Program-made: the position numbers and the translations under genes
DNA from: Pacificoceanicola onchidii
Lineage (GTDB): Bacteria; Pseudomonadota; Alphaproteobacteria; Rhodobacterales; Rhodobacteraceae
Assembly (NCBI RefSeq): GCF_004804335.1
Contig: NZ_SRXY01000002.1
Span: forward strand, 507,306-571,305
Reading direction: 5' to 3'
DNA: 64,000 bases
Part shown: positions 25,747 through 34,972 of the stretch, one piece after another
Numbering within the stretch: position 1 is the first letter of the stretch
Layout of the letters: each line of letters starts with the position of its first letter
Notes under the pieces: model-generated
Seen by the model: the letters and a program-made list of their open reading frames with translations, nothing else
Database searches by the model: none
Told to the model about the DNA's origin: nothing

Positions 25747-26663
25747 CAGTTCACCATCATGTCCTGCGGTGCATCTTCACCGCTGTTCTCAAGTTTCAGA
25801 AAGTAGTCAAAAATCTCCGGCACGTTGCCCTCGCCCATGCCAGCGGCCACCGCTGCGGACAGGTTGTGCGCCGTGCCTTCGGCGATTTCCGCGCGCGTCC
25901 CAAGCTCTTCGGCCATCTTCAGAAAGTAGCCCAGATCCTTGTTCGCATTGTTGATGGAGAACCCGAGGTCGCTGACCCCGTCCACCGCGTAGTTCTTGCA
26001 AAAGCTCATGAATGGCGAGTTCGACGGACCCGTGGACATGATCTCGTAAAGCTGTGCGCGGTCGACACCGGCACGCTCCGCCACGGCAAAGGCCTGGCTC
26101 ATGGTGCAGACCGTGGTCATGCCCATGAAGTTGTTGATCAGCTTGGTCACATGGCCCGCGCCCAGCGCGCCAAGGTAGAAGATGTTTTCGCCCTGTTCGT
26201 CGAGTACCGGCTTGACCTTGTCAAAGATGTCCCGGTCACCCGCAGCCATGATGTTGAGCAAACCGTCCCGCGCGTGCGCGGGCGTTCGGCCCAGCGGGGC
26301 GTCAACCATACCGGCCCCTTTCGCCGCCAGATCAGCCCCGATCCGGCGTGTCGAGGCCGGGATCGACGTGCCAAAATCAATCAGAACCGCCCCTTCCCGG
26401 ATCCCCGCGAGGATGCCGTCTTGGCCATAGACGACCTTTTCGACAACCTCGGATGTGGTCAAACAGAGCATGACGATATCGCAGGCTTCGGCCAAGGCGC
26501 GGGGCGATGCCGCTTCGCTGGCCTGACCGCGATCCAGAACCCTTTGCACTGCGTCCTTGTCGAGGTCCATGACAACCAGTTCGAACCCCCTTTTCTGCAG
26601 GTTCTCCACCATGTTGCCGCCCATAAGGCCGAGGCCGATGAAACCGATGACGGGTTTGGACAT
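25746..26663 (-). CDS. NAD(P)-dependent oxidoreductase, 3-hydroxyisobutyrate dehydrogenase-like
   Basis: 305 residues of the beta-hydroxyacid dehydrogenase family: [12 protein letters not shown] (dinucleotide binding), [14 protein letters not shown] (substrate site) and the catalytic Lys in [13 protein letters not shown]. Relatives reduce tartronate semialdehyde or oxidise 3-hydroxyisobutyrate. In this operon it may act on a C6 or C3 intermediate of uronate breakdown, but the alginate route already has a reductase (the SDR), so its job is open. Start at 26663 follows AAGGGAG. Confidence 0.85.
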   Translation of the reverse strand: MSKPVIGFIGLGLMGGNMVENLQKRGFELVVMDLDKDAVQRVLDRGQASEAASPRALAEACDIVMLCLTTSEVVEKVVYGQDGILAGIREGAVLIDFGTSIPASTRRIGADLAAKGAGMVDAPLGRTPAHARDGLLNIMAAGDRDIFDKVKPVLDEQGENIFYLGALGAGHVTKLINNFMGMTTVCTMSQAFAVAERAGVDRAQLYEIMSTGPSNSPFMSFCKNYAVDGVSDLGFSINNANKDLGYFLKMAEELGTRAEIAEGTAHNLSAAVAAGMGEGNVPEIFDYFLKLENSGEDAPQDMMVN

Positions 26664-26696
26664 GCTGTGCACTCCCTTCTTGTGTCTTTGCTCGCC

Positions 26697-27029
26697 TCAG
26701 AGGAAATCTTCGCGATGCGGGGTAAACATATCGAGCAGCGTGCCCGCTTCGAGGCAGGTCGCGCCGTGTACGATATTCGGTTGCTTGTAGAGCGAGTCGC
26801 CCGCGGCAACGGTGTAGGTCTCTTCGCCGACCTGGAACTCGAACCGGCCGGAAATCACATAGGTGATCTGCTCATGCGGATGACTGTGCAGGGCGGCTAC
26901 GGTGCCGGTTTCGAACTGCACTTCGACGCACATCAGATTATCGTTATAGGCCCCGACCCGACGGGTCAGACCGCCGCCTGCTTCATGCACGTCGCTACCC
27001 TGCGCCGGGAAAAAGTTCTTTATGGTCAT
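26697..27029 (-). CDS. kdgF: Cupin protein, KdgF-like unsaturated uronate ring-opening enzyme
   Basis: 110 residues, a single cupin barrel with the metal ligands His-x-His...Gln in HSHPHEQITYVISG and a later His in PNIVHGATC. Length and sequence resemble KdgF, which speeds conversion of the cyclic 4,5-unsaturated uronate released by lyases to its linear ketone form. It lies 24 bp behind the PL15 lyase gene, which makes that product. Confidence 0.85.
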   Translation of the reverse strand: MTIKNFFPAQGSDVHEAGGGLTRRVGAYNDNLMCVEVQFETGTVAALHSHPHEQITYVISGRFEFQVGEETYTVAAGDSLYKQPNIVHGATCLEAGTLLDMFTPHREDFL

Positions 27030-27053
27030 GTGCTGTCCTTGGTCTTGCCCGTC

Positions 27054-29372
27054 TCAGGTCTTTGCAAATTTCTTCATCACAACCCGGAAGGTGTTCTCCT
27101 CCGGATCGGTGAAATACAGGTCCGCATCGTAGCCCTGATCGTCCAGGAAATGGAAAAAGCGCTTTGGCGCATCGAGCCTGTAGGGAACCAGCAAGGTCGC
27201 AATGCGGTGGCGCGTGGCTTCGGGATAGCGGGCATGCAGGCATGTGCTGACCGGCAGCCCCTCGTAGTCTGCCGGATCGACATCCGGGAAACCCGTTTCC
27301 TGCGAGAGGACCGGTTTGCCCGCCTCGGACCAGATGACCTGCCCGTAGAACCCGGCGCGCTCCCCTTCGTAGCGGAACGACGTCTTGCCAAGATCGTATC
27401 TGCCATTGGCATGCAGCAGGAAGTCCAGCGAAACCGGAGCTTCGGCATCCACACTGTCCACAATCACGAAGTAGCTGTTGCGGACAAAGTAGATCTCGCG
27501 CTCGGCCAGCGTCACCTCGGGCGAAAGCGTGCGATACGCCGCCGTGGCATCCCCCTTGATATAGACGTGATCGTCATGTTCGCTCGCCTCGATGATCCGG
27601 CCGGTGGCCGCCATGGCCCTTGCCTTGTCCTTGTCGGCGTATTGGCCCTTGCCGTTGATCAGAATGGCATTCTTGGATCGGGTCTGTCGCCGCCACTGCC
27701 GGTGCATGCTCGAATTGAAGGCGACGTAATGGCCTGACTGGATCGCCAGATCCTCTCCAAAGGCCGCCATGCAAAAGGCGTTCTGATCGCCGTGGCTGTG
27801 GCTGATCGAACCGAACTTGGAGGACTTGAACACGAACTGGATATGCGCGTCCGGATCGTCCATGGCGTGTTGAACACCAACCCAGCCAATCCCCCGGAAG
27901 TGCCGCATCCCTCCCTTCGGCGGCGTGGCCTCAATCGTCGGGAAATCGGTGCGGAAGGCCAGCTCGTCAAACCGCGTATCCCACCAGCCCCAGTTGTAGA
28001 ACGCCGTTTCCGTGCCGGGGTTCAGTTCCAGGTTCTTGTCGCAATACCACTGATACGCGCCATTCCCAGTGACACCGGCAAACTGGCGCATGTTCAGGCC
28101 GGTCTTGATGGCAGGCAGATCGCCCTGGGTGCTGTCATCGCCAAAGGTGGCCCGGCGGGTGTTCGGCGCTTTGCAAAACAGCGGGAAGTCCCCGGTTTTC
28201 TGAAAGAACGGGCGTTTGTAGATGTCGATGCCTGCAAAACTTTTCAGACGGTTGGCCGCGTCGATCAGATAGGCAATGCCCATCATCCAGTAATTCGTAC
28301 CTTCCGCCCAACCGCCATCGCTGTCGCCCCACGGCGTGTAGACGGTGAACAGAAACTCGGTGCAGTAATTCAGCCAATCGCGGGCCTCGTCGTCCTCATC
28401 GTCGCCAAGCAGCGCGATACAGGCAGGCACCAGCGTCAGGGAAACAGAGCGCACCGCGTGACTGTCGTAGGGAAAGAGGTGGATCTTGGCGTTGTGGATC
28501 GCGTGGTCTGCGATGTCCCGGGTGCGTGTCAGCAAAGCCGCACGCACCATCGCGCGCTCGTCCTCATCCATGTGATCAAAGAGCCAGTCATAACCCCAGG
28601 CCAGCGCATTGGTTACGCGGTAGGCCCATTCATCGGTATAGGCGCGAGAGGTGACGCCCATCGGGTCCCAGCTTGCCGCTTCCAGAAGCCACGCCTTGGC
28701 GCGCGCCAGCATCGCGTCATCGCCCGTCACCACCCCGCCAATCGCAAGATGCCGGACCGCGTACCAGAACTCCTGAAGGTCAATGTACGTTTGCCGCCAG
28801 ATTGGCGCCGTGCGGGTGTGATTGGGGTAGCCTGCGGGCTCATTCATCACCTCCCGGTCCATCCACGGCAGGACGGACCCTTCGTAGAAGTTGAACCACG
28901 TGCAGTGATCGGGATCCGCTTCGACTGCCTTGCGGAACCCTTCGAGACGGTCCGGCGTCATCCAAAGCCGCGGATGCGCCTGCGTTGCCTTTGCAAACCG
29001 ATCTTTCCGGGACAGCAGCGGCGTCTCGGGAAGCCCTTCGGCCAGCGTGAAGGCGCGCGGCGTGCTCCAGTTGGTCACAGGCTTTCCCGCCGCGTCACAC
29101 ACGGCATAGCACCAATGGTAAGTGCCCGGTTCAAAGACAGTGTCAGGCGTGAAGAAATTCAGGGGGATATTGGCAAAGACCTGCGTGTCCGACGCCGGAA
29201 AATCCGCCTTGCGGGACACGCGCAAAACGTATTGCGCCTCGTCCTCTATCACCGGCAGCCATGTGAACCGGGGCGGGTTTTCCGCCACTTCGGATGTCTC
29301 ATCCGGCGCGTATTGGATCGTCAGACGGCCCGCCTTGGGTTCGTCGAGCTTCATGAGGGGTGTGGCGAGCAT
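27054..29372 (-). CDS. PL15 exolytic oligoalginate lyase (heparinase II/III-like)
   Basis: 772 residues; near the 776 of Agrobacterium Atu3025, the reference PL15 exolyase. N-terminal beta-domain (ENPPRFTWLPV), central alpha/alpha toroid, and C-terminal heparinase II/III beta-sandwich with SISHSHGDQNAF. Arg193, His305, Tyr361 and His525 fall within a few residues of the catalytic Arg/His/Tyr/His I recall for Atu3025. No signal peptide, so it acts in the cytoplasm on imported oligosaccharides, releasing unsaturated uronate monomers. I use the ATG at 29372 (AGGA nine bases upstream) and not the TTG at 29387. Alginate as substrate is strongly supported by the transporter and downstream genes; a heparinoid substrate (other PL15 branch) is less likely. 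Confidence 0.85.
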   Translation of the reverse strand: MLATPLMKLDEPKAGRLTIQYAPDETSEVAENPPRFTWLPVIEDEAQYVLRVSRKADFPASDTQVFANIPLNFFTPDTVFEPGTYHWCYAVCDAAGKPVTNWSTPRAFTLAEGLPETPLLSRKDRFAKATQAHPRLWMTPDRLEGFRKAVEADPDHCTWFNFYEGSVLPWMDREVMNEPAGYPNHTRTAPIWRQTYIDLQEFWYAVRHLAIGGVVTGDDAMLARAKAWLLEAASWDPMGVTSRAYTDEWAYRVTNALAWGYDWLFDHMDEDERAMVRAALLTRTRDIADHAIHNAKIHLFPYDSHAVRSVSLTLVPACIALLGDDEDDEARDWLNYCTEFLFTVYTPWGDSDGGWAEGTNYWMMGIAYLIDAANRLKSFAGIDIYKRPFFQKTGDFPLFCKAPNTRRATFGDDSTQGDLPAIKTGLNMRQFAGVTGNGAYQWYCDKNLELNPGTETAFYNWGWWDTRFDELAFRTDFPTIEATPPKGGMRHFRGIGWVGVQHAMDDPDAHIQFVFKSSKFGSISHSHGDQNAFCMAAFGEDLAIQSGHYVAFNSSMHRQWRRQTRSKNAILINGKGQYADKDKARAMAATGRIIEASEHDDHVYIKGDATAAYRTLSPEVTLAEREIYFVRNSYFVIVDSVDAEAPVSLDFLLHANGRYDLGKTSFRYEGERAGFYGQVIWSEAGKPVLSQETGFPDVDPADYEGLPVSTCLHARYPEATRHRIATLLVPYRLDAPKRFFHFLDDQGYDADLYFTDPEENTFRVVMKKFAKT

Positions 29373-29407
29373 GTCGGGTTCCTGCAAATAGGTCGTGCGT
29401 TTCGGAT

Positions 29408-29435
29408 GCGCATGGCCGGAACACCGGCCATGCGC
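29408..29435. repeat. Perfect 12-bp stem-loop between the binding-protein and lyase genes
   Basis: GCGCATGGCCGG and CCGGCCATGCGC enclose a 4-nt loop. No T-run follows on the minus strand, so it is more likely an mRNA-stabilising or processing hairpin that raises the level of the upstream binding-protein message than a full terminator. Confidence 0.6.
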
Positions 29436-29449
29436 CTTTGGTCAGAAGA

Positions 29450-31009
29450 TCAGCCGTATTGGCGCTTGTAGGCGGCGTTCATCACCTCGAGCACGTCCTG
29501 AAGACCCATGTCGTTCAGGGTCTCGACGTAATCGTCCCAATCGGCCTTGATGTCGCCGGAGCCCAGAACCCAGGCCTGCTGGCGCTCCAGCATGTAGGTG
29601 CGGATAGAGGGCCAGTGACGGTCATAGATCGCCTGTTCGTCCTTGGTGAAGGCGACGCCAAGGAACTGGTCGACCAGAAGATCGTACTGATCATAAAGCT
29701 CGATACCCCGACGCGCGCTGTCACGGGTCCACTGCCACTCATAGCGGTAGTCCTGCGGATAGCCGCGCTGAATTTGCGAGCCTACCGCCCACATCTGCGC
29801 ATTCACCGGATCGCCGCTCGCCAGAACGCTGTCCTTGTAGACAGGCTCACCATCGACGATTTCGTACTGCTCCCCTTCGATGCCGAAGTTGGCCAACAAG
29901 GAACCCTGCTCAGAGAACCAGAAATCCATGTATTTGATCGTCTCAACCGGGTTCTCGTTGGTGTGGCTGATCGCCCAGCCATCCGGCTTGATCGGAATCC
30001 GCCGGTGCTCTTCGAGACGGCGGCCGCTGGGGCTTGCCGGGGGCAGGAACGGAATGAAGTTGAAGCCTTCGACCTTGCCTTCGAGCGCCACATTGTAACC
30101 GGAGGTAGAGGCGAACCAGTCATGGGTCATGCCGCCAAGGTTTTCCGACAACAGGTATTCGCGCGCCGAAGACCCCCGTGTAAAGACTTCCGGGTCGATC
30201 AGCCCCTCTTCGTACCACTGCGCGACGTTGGCCAGCGCATCCCGATAGGCGTCTTCTGCATAGGGGTGCACCACCGCGCCGTCCTTGACATAGAAGTCAT
30301 GGAACGTATCGGAGCCGGACGAGCGCGCATCCCACAGCGTGACAAGGCGGATCGCCTCTTCCCAGTTTCGGGCAAAGAAGGGCACTTCGTCCTTCATGCC
30401 GTTGCCGTTCGGATCATTGTTGCGGAATGCGGTGAGCACCTCGTAGAGCTCATCCACGGTGTCCGGCTGCTCAAGGCCCAGCGCATCCAGCCAATCCTGG
30501 CGGATGAAATAGGCGCGGCCGTATTTGCCGTCCGGCAGATAGGGGATGTAGTAATAATTGCCGTCGTAGGCGGCGATGGCTTCTTTCAGACCCGGGTTGT
30601 CTTCCCAGAACTTCTTGATGTTCGGGGCGTGTTCATCAACCAGATCGTTCAGCGGCTGGAACGCGCCCTGCGGGCCGAATTCGTTGACCGGCTGCTTGAT
30701 CAGGTGGCCGCCGACGATGTCCGGCATGTTGCCCGAGGCGATCAGCAGGTTCATCGCTTCGCCCGAGTCCTTGGTGTTCTTGCCAAAGGTCTCGTCGATC
30801 AGGTGGATGTTGGTGGCCGCGCGGGCGGCTTCCTCGACCGGGTAGATCTTCGACGTATCCCCGCCGACCCCATAGCCCTGCGCGCGCGGCCAGTGCATGT
30901 GGATGCTCAGCTCGAGCGGGGCATCCACGATGGGATAGTCCTGAGCCTGAACCGGTGCGGTCATGGCCGTTGTGGCCAGCATCGCAATGGATAGTGACAG
31001 TCTTCGCAT
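29450..31009 (-). CDS. ABC transporter oligosaccharide-binding protein (AlgQ-like)
   Basis: 519 residues, a large cluster of LplA/AlgQ-type binding proteins. A Sec signal peptide is clear ([23 protein letters not shown]). The ATG at 31009 follows AAGGGAGGAAACC, which decides the start over the longer frame to 31042. The size and its link with two LplB/LplC-type permeases and a PL15 lyase match Sphingomonas AlgQ1/Q2, which bind alginate oligosaccharides. Confidence 0.85.
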   Translation of the reverse strand: MRRLSLSIAMLATTAMTAPVQAQDYPIVDAPLELSIHMHWPRAQGYGVGGDTSKIYPVEEAARAATNIHLIDETFGKNTKDSGEAMNLLIASGNMPDIVGGHLIKQPVNEFGPQGAFQPLNDLVDEHAPNIKKFWEDNPGLKEAIAAYDGNYYYIPYLPDGKYGRAYFIRQDWLDALGLEQPDTVDELYEVLTAFRNNDPNGNGMKDEVPFFARNWEEAIRLVTLWDARSSGSDTFHDFYVKDGAVVHPYAEDAYRDALANVAQWYEEGLIDPEVFTRGSSAREYLLSENLGGMTHDWFASTSGYNVALEGKVEGFNFIPFLPPASPSGRRLEEHRRIPIKPDGWAISHTNENPVETIKYMDFWFSEQGSLLANFGIEGEQYEIVDGEPVYKDSVLASGDPVNAQMWAVGSQIQRGYPQDYRYEWQWTRDSARRGIELYDQYDLLVDQFLGVAFTKDEQAIYDRHWPSIRTYMLERQQAWVLGSGDIKADWDDYVETLNDMGLQDVLEVMNAAYKRQYG

Positions 31010-31038
31010 GGTTTCCTCCCTTGAATGCGATAAGTGCG

Positions 31039-31920
31039 TCATTCCTTCACCCCACCCAGCAGGATGCCCTTGCTGAAGTACTTCTGAAGGAACGGGTAGA
31101 TCAGCAGGATCGGGATGATCGAGCAGACGATGATCGCGGCGCTGACGGTCTCGACCGAATAGGGCGCGTTGATCAGTTCGGCACCGAAGGACTCATCGTC
31201 CGTCAGTTCGGTGATGACATGGCGCAGGTAGACCTGCAGCGGGATCTTGTCCTCGTCCTGGAGCAGCACCATGGCCCAGAAGAACCCGTTCCAGCGCGAC
31301 ACGATGCAAAACAGCGCGACGGTGGCGATGGCCGGTTTCGACAGCGGGACATAGACTTTCCACAGGACCTGGAACTCGTTCGCCCCGTCCATCCGCGCCG
31401 CCTCTTCAAAGCTCTGCGGGATGCCTTCAAAGAAATTGCGCAGCAGGATGATGTTGAAGCCGTTGACCGCAAATCCGATGATGATGCCGAAGTAACTGTC
31501 CAGCAGCCCCAGATCGCGCATGTTCAGGAAGAACGGGATCAGGCCGGCGTTGAACCACATGGTAAAAGCCACCACGAGGTTCCAGAACCGCCGCCCGTAG
31601 AGTTGCGGGCGCGACAGCGCGTAGGCACCGGGGATGATGAAGGCGAGACTCATCAGCGTCCCGCCGATCGTGTAGATGAACGTATTGCGGTAGCTGATCC
31701 AGAACTGCGGCTCGATCAGAACGCGCTTGTAAGCCTCCAGCGTGAACTCGACCGGCGTCAGCATCACATTGCCGGCCCGCGCCTCAAAGCCTGTGCTCAG
31801 GGACAGCGACGTGATGTAGATGAACGGGTAGAGCGTGGAGATCGCGAAAAGCCCGATCAGGATCATGTTGACGATCACGAAGAGCTTGTCGCCACGGGAG
31901 TAGAGGTTCATGTTTGCCAT
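31039..31920 (-). CDS. ABC transporter permease (AlgM2/LplC-like)
   Basis: 293 residues, six membrane helices. The EAA loop that contacts the ATPase reads EAARMDGANEFQVLWKVYVPLSKPAIATV. The last residues (YFSKGILLGGVKE) are typical of the LplC/YtcP type. It pairs with the permease 11 bp upstream. Confidence 0.9.
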   Translation of the reverse strand: MANMNLYSRGDKLFVIVNMILIGLFAISTLYPFIYITSLSLSTGFEARAGNVMLTPVEFTLEAYKRVLIEPQFWISYRNTFIYTIGGTLMSLAFIIPGAYALSRPQLYGRRFWNLVVAFTMWFNAGLIPFFLNMRDLGLLDSYFGIIIGFAVNGFNIILLRNFFEGIPQSFEEAARMDGANEFQVLWKVYVPLSKPAIATVALFCIVSRWNGFFWAMVLLQDEDKIPLQVYLRHVITELTDDESFGAELINAPYSVETVSAAIIVCSIIPILLIYPFLQKYFSKGILLGGVKE

Positions 31921-31931
31921 CGGTCAGCCCC

Positions 31932-32912
31932 TCACCAAAGCGATGTGCGCGAGTAGCGCTTGGAGATCGTGTTCGCGGTCATCACGAGGACAAATGCGAC
32001 CACGGCGTTGAACAGACCGGCGGCGGCGGCAAAGTCGTACTGCCCGCCCTGAAGGCCCTGGCGATAGATGAAGGTGTTCACCACGTCCGCGGTCTCGTAG
32101 GTCGCCGGCTGGTAGAGCAGGATGACCATCTCGAAACTGATTTCGAGGATGTTGCCGATACGGATGATCAACATGATGATGATCGTCGGCAGGATTGACG
32201 GAATGGTGATCTTCCACATCATCTGCCAGCGGCTGGCCCCATCCACGACCGCTGATTCATAGAGCGTCGGAGACACCCCTGCGATGGCCGCCAGATAGAC
32301 GATCGACTGGAAACCCGCCTCCTGCCAGATACCCGTTCCGATAAAGATCGGGCGGAACCATTCCGGTTTCGTGAGGAAGTAGACCGGCTCCAGACCGAAC
32401 CAGCCTAGCGCCGTGTTCACGATCCCCGCCGAGGGCGAGAAGGCCGTCATCACGATCCCCGCAATGATCACCGAAGAGATAAAATGCGGCAGGTAGACAA
32501 TGGTTTGCGCGGATTTCTTGAACGTCTGGCTCAGTACTTCGTTGAACATCAGCGCCAGAAGGATCGGCACAGGAAAGCCGAACAGCAGACCGTAGGCGCT
32601 CATGATGATCGTGTTCTTGAGCGCGCGCAGGAACTGATCGTTGTTGAACAGCGTCTCGAAATGCTCCAGCCCGATCCACGGACTGTTCGCGATGCCCCGG
32701 AAAACCGAGTAATCCTTGAAGGCGATCTGCAACCCGTACATCGGCTTGTAGAGAAAGATGACCATCCACAGCACCGTCGGCAGCAGCATCGCGTAGATCT
32801 GCCACTCCCGGCGCAGGTGCTCGGTGATACGCTGCAGGCGGCCGGGTTTGCGAACCTCACGCGCCTTTCTGCCGGATCCGGCGGCGCTGGGTGTGTCGGG
32901 AAGCCCGGTCAT
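31932..32912 (-). CDS. ABC transporter permease (AlgM1/LplB-like)
   Basis: 326 residues with a 35-residue cytoplasmic N-terminus and six membrane helices. Its EAA loop is YESAVVDGASRWQMMWKITIPS. The ATG overlaps the stop of the ATPase gene (ATGA). Together with AlgM2-like permease it forms the membrane channel of the importer. Confidence 0.9.
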   Translation of the reverse strand: MTGLPDTPSAAGSGRKAREVRKPGRLQRITEHLRREWQIYAMLLPTVLWMVIFLYKPMYGLQIAFKDYSVFRGIANSPWIGLEHFETLFNNDQFLRALKNTIIMSAYGLLFGFPVPILLALMFNEVLSQTFKKSAQTIVYLPHFISSVIIAGIVMTAFSPSAGIVNTALGWFGLEPVYFLTKPEWFRPIFIGTGIWQEAGFQSIVYLAAIAGVSPTLYESAVVDGASRWQMMWKITIPSILPTIIIMLIIRIGNILEISFEMVILLYQPATYETADVVNTFIYRQGLQGGQYDFAAAAGLFNAVVAFVLVMTANTISKRYSRTSLW

Positions 32913-34012
32913 TGGTTCAGCACCTGACCGGGCAAGGCCAAACCGGTCTCACCGTCGAAAACCTTGACCAGATGCGCATCCACCGTGAAGCCGCCAATCC
33001 GGCCAAGCGCCTCCATCTGCCCCACCGTATCGGTGCGGATTACGAAAGGAGCGCCTTGCAACGTTGCATGAACCAGCGCTTCGGATCCCAGCGTCTCGAT
33101 CAGGTCGACCTCGATGGAAACGCGGTCCGGTTGACTGTCATCAACCGCTTTGGCGAACTCCGGACGGATGCCAACGGTGACCGTCTTGCCCACAGCGTTC
33201 TGCAGCGATGGCAAGGGTTGCAGCACAATGCGCTGCCCGCCGAACTCCGCAACCGGCCCCTGATCCCCGGCAACAATCTGCGCTGTGATCATGTTCATCG
33301 GCGGCGCCCCGAGGAAGCCCGCCACAAAGGTGTTGGCAGGGTTCAGGAACAATTCCATCGGCGTGCCGATCTGCTCGATCCGGCCGTCATGCATGACCAC
33401 GATGCGATCCGCGAGCGTCATCGCTTCGACCTGATCGTGGGTGACGTAGATCGAGGTCACGCCCAGACGCTTGTGCAGCCGCTTGATCTCGGCGCGCATC
33501 TGGGTGCGCAGCTTGGCGTCAAGGTTCGACAAGGGCTCATCGAACAGGAAAACCTTGGGTCGGCGCACAATCGCCCGCCCCATGGCCACGCGCTGACGCT
33601 GCCCTCCGGACAGGTCTGCGGGGCGGCGTTCGAGATAGTCGGTCAGGCCAAGAATGCCGCCAACCTCTTGCACCTGCTGCGCAATATCGTCTTTCGGCGT
33701 TTTGCGGATGCGCAGGCCAAACGCGATATTCTCCGCCACGTTCAGATGCGGGTAGAGCGCGTAGTTCTGGAACACCATCGCCACATCGCGATCCTTGGGG
33801 GCCACACGGTTCACGTGCCGCCCGTCGATGGTCAGATCCCCATCTGAAATCTCTTCCAGTCCGGCAATCATGCGCAGCGTCGTGGACTTGCCGCAGCCGG
33901 ATGGCCCAACCAGCACGACAAACTCTTTTTCCTGCACGTCGAGGTCAATCCCGTGGACGACCTGAACCGCGCCATACGCCTTGACGAGCCCCTGTAGATT
34001 AACGCCGGACAT
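32909..34012 (-). CDS. ABC transporter ATP-binding protein (MalK/UgpC/AlgS-like)
   Basis: 367 residues: Walker A GPSGCGKST, signature LSGGQRQRVAMGRA, Walker B VFLFDEPLSNLD, H-loop YVTHDQVEAMT, and a C-terminal TOBE regulatory domain. Start at 34012 follows GGGAGGGGAC; the frame open up to 34063 lacks family sequence. It is the first gene of the ten-gene minus-strand alginate operon and is downstream of two TGGTATACTAGT operators. Confidence 0.93.
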   Translation of the reverse strand: MSGVNLQGLVKAYGAVQVVHGIDLDVQEKEFVVLVGPSGCGKSTTLRMIAGLEEISDGDLTIDGRHVNRVAPKDRDVAMVFQNYALYPHLNVAENIAFGLRIRKTPKDDIAQQVQEVGGILGLTDYLERRPADLSGGQRQRVAMGRAIVRRPKVFLFDEPLSNLDAKLRTQMRAEIKRLHKRLGVTSIYVTHDQVEAMTLADRIVVMHDGRIEQIGTPMELFLNPANTFVAGFLGAPPMNMITAQIVAGDQGPVAEFGGQRIVLQPLPSLQNAVGKTVTVGIRPEFAKAVDDSQPDRVSIEVDLIETLGSEALVHATLQGAPFVIRTDTVGQMEALGRIGGFTVDAHLVKVFDGETGLALPGQVLNQ

Positions 34013-34083
34013 GTCCCCTCCCGTTTTGGCGAACCCCGCCATTCGTTGCGCTCCACTTCGCAACCGATTCGCGATTTCCCGAT

Positions 34084-34116
34084 CTGGTATACTAGTAACT
34101 AAACTGGTATACTAGT
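34084..34116. promoter_or_regulatory. Two direct-repeat operators of the hexuronate GntR regulator
   Basis: CTGGTATACTAGT occurs at 34084-34096 and again at 34104-34116, a 20-bp period that places both on one face of the helix. They lie between the divergent ABC operon and the GntR gene. The same 12-bp core, inverted, is found twice at 38774-38814 in front of the Gfo/ManD and TRAP genes. TGGTATAC is also the half-site of the E. coli UxuR/ExuR consensus as I recall it. Confidence 0.8.
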
Positions 34117-34233
34117 CTGAAAATGGGTAGGCAAACCCCCGGACCGCGTGTTAAGACAGCTCAAGGGCTCACTCCGAGTTGCCGCATCACGCGCGATGCG
34201 GCCCGAGAACAGCCAAAGCAGGAGAGCCAAAAA

Positions 34234-34926
34234 ATGGTGCAGTCAGCGCAGCTTGGGGATCGGCGGACCAGCGTCGATGACGTGTTTGATTTCCTCTTTC
34301 AGGAGATCAGTGACCTGCGCCTGCGCCCCGGCGACAAAATCTCCGAAGCGGACATCGCCTCGCGCTTTGGGGTCTCGCGCCAGCCTGTGCGGGACGCCTT
34401 CAGCCGTCTGGCAAACCTCGATCTGCTGCTGATCCGCCCGCAACGCGCGACAGAGGTGAAACGCTTCTCCATGCGCGAGATCGAGAAGTCCCGCTTTGTG
34501 CGGGCCTCGGTCGAAATGGAAGTCCTGCGCCGCGCGGCGCGGCTCTGCGACGGGGTCAACGCCGCGCAGTTGGACGCTTCCCTGATGCAGCAAAGGGCGG
34601 TCATGGAAGCCGGTGATTTCGACGCCTTCGGAGCGCTCGACTATGAGTTTCACAAAACGCTTTGCGCCATTGCGCAGGTCGATTTTGCCTTTGACGTCAT
34701 CATGGCCGAGAAATCAAAGGTGGACCGTCTTTGCGTTCTCGGGCTGGCCAAGGAATCCCGGATGCCGGAACTGATCGACGATCACCAAGCGATTGCCGAA
34801 GCGGTCAAGGCGCACGATCCCGACACCGCCGTCAAAGCCGGGAGCCTGCACCTGTCACGGCTGGATGAGACCATCGAACGCATCTCCCGCGACAACGCCA
34901 ATTACTTCGAACCAGAAGGCCGCTGA
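34234..34926 (+). CDS. GntR family (FCD) transcriptional regulator of the uronate regulon
   Basis: 230 residues: winged helix at about 15-80 (EADIASRFGVSRQPVRDAFSRL) and a C-terminal FCD domain (90-225). The ATG at 34234 has AGGAGA nine bases upstream, better than the frame start at 34123, which lies in the regulatory region. Divergent from the alginate ABC operon and next to operators that also appear at 38.8 kb, it is probably a UxuR/ExuR-like repressor released by a hexuronate or KDG-type metabolite. Confidence 0.87.
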   Translation: MVQSAQLGDRRTSVDDVFDFLFQEISDLRLRPGDKISEADIASRFGVSRQPVRDAFSRLANLDLLLIRPQRATEVKRFSMREIEKSRFVRASVEMEVLRRAARLCDGVNAAQLDASLMQQRAVMEAGDFDAFGALDYEFHKTLCAIAQVDFAFDVIMAEKSKVDRLCVLGLAKESRMPELIDDHQAIAEAVKAHDPDTAVKAGSLHLSRLDETIERISRDNANYFEPEGR

Positions 34927-34972
34927 GACGCCGCGTAACGCGGCCTGCGCCTTGAACTGAACGGACAGACTT

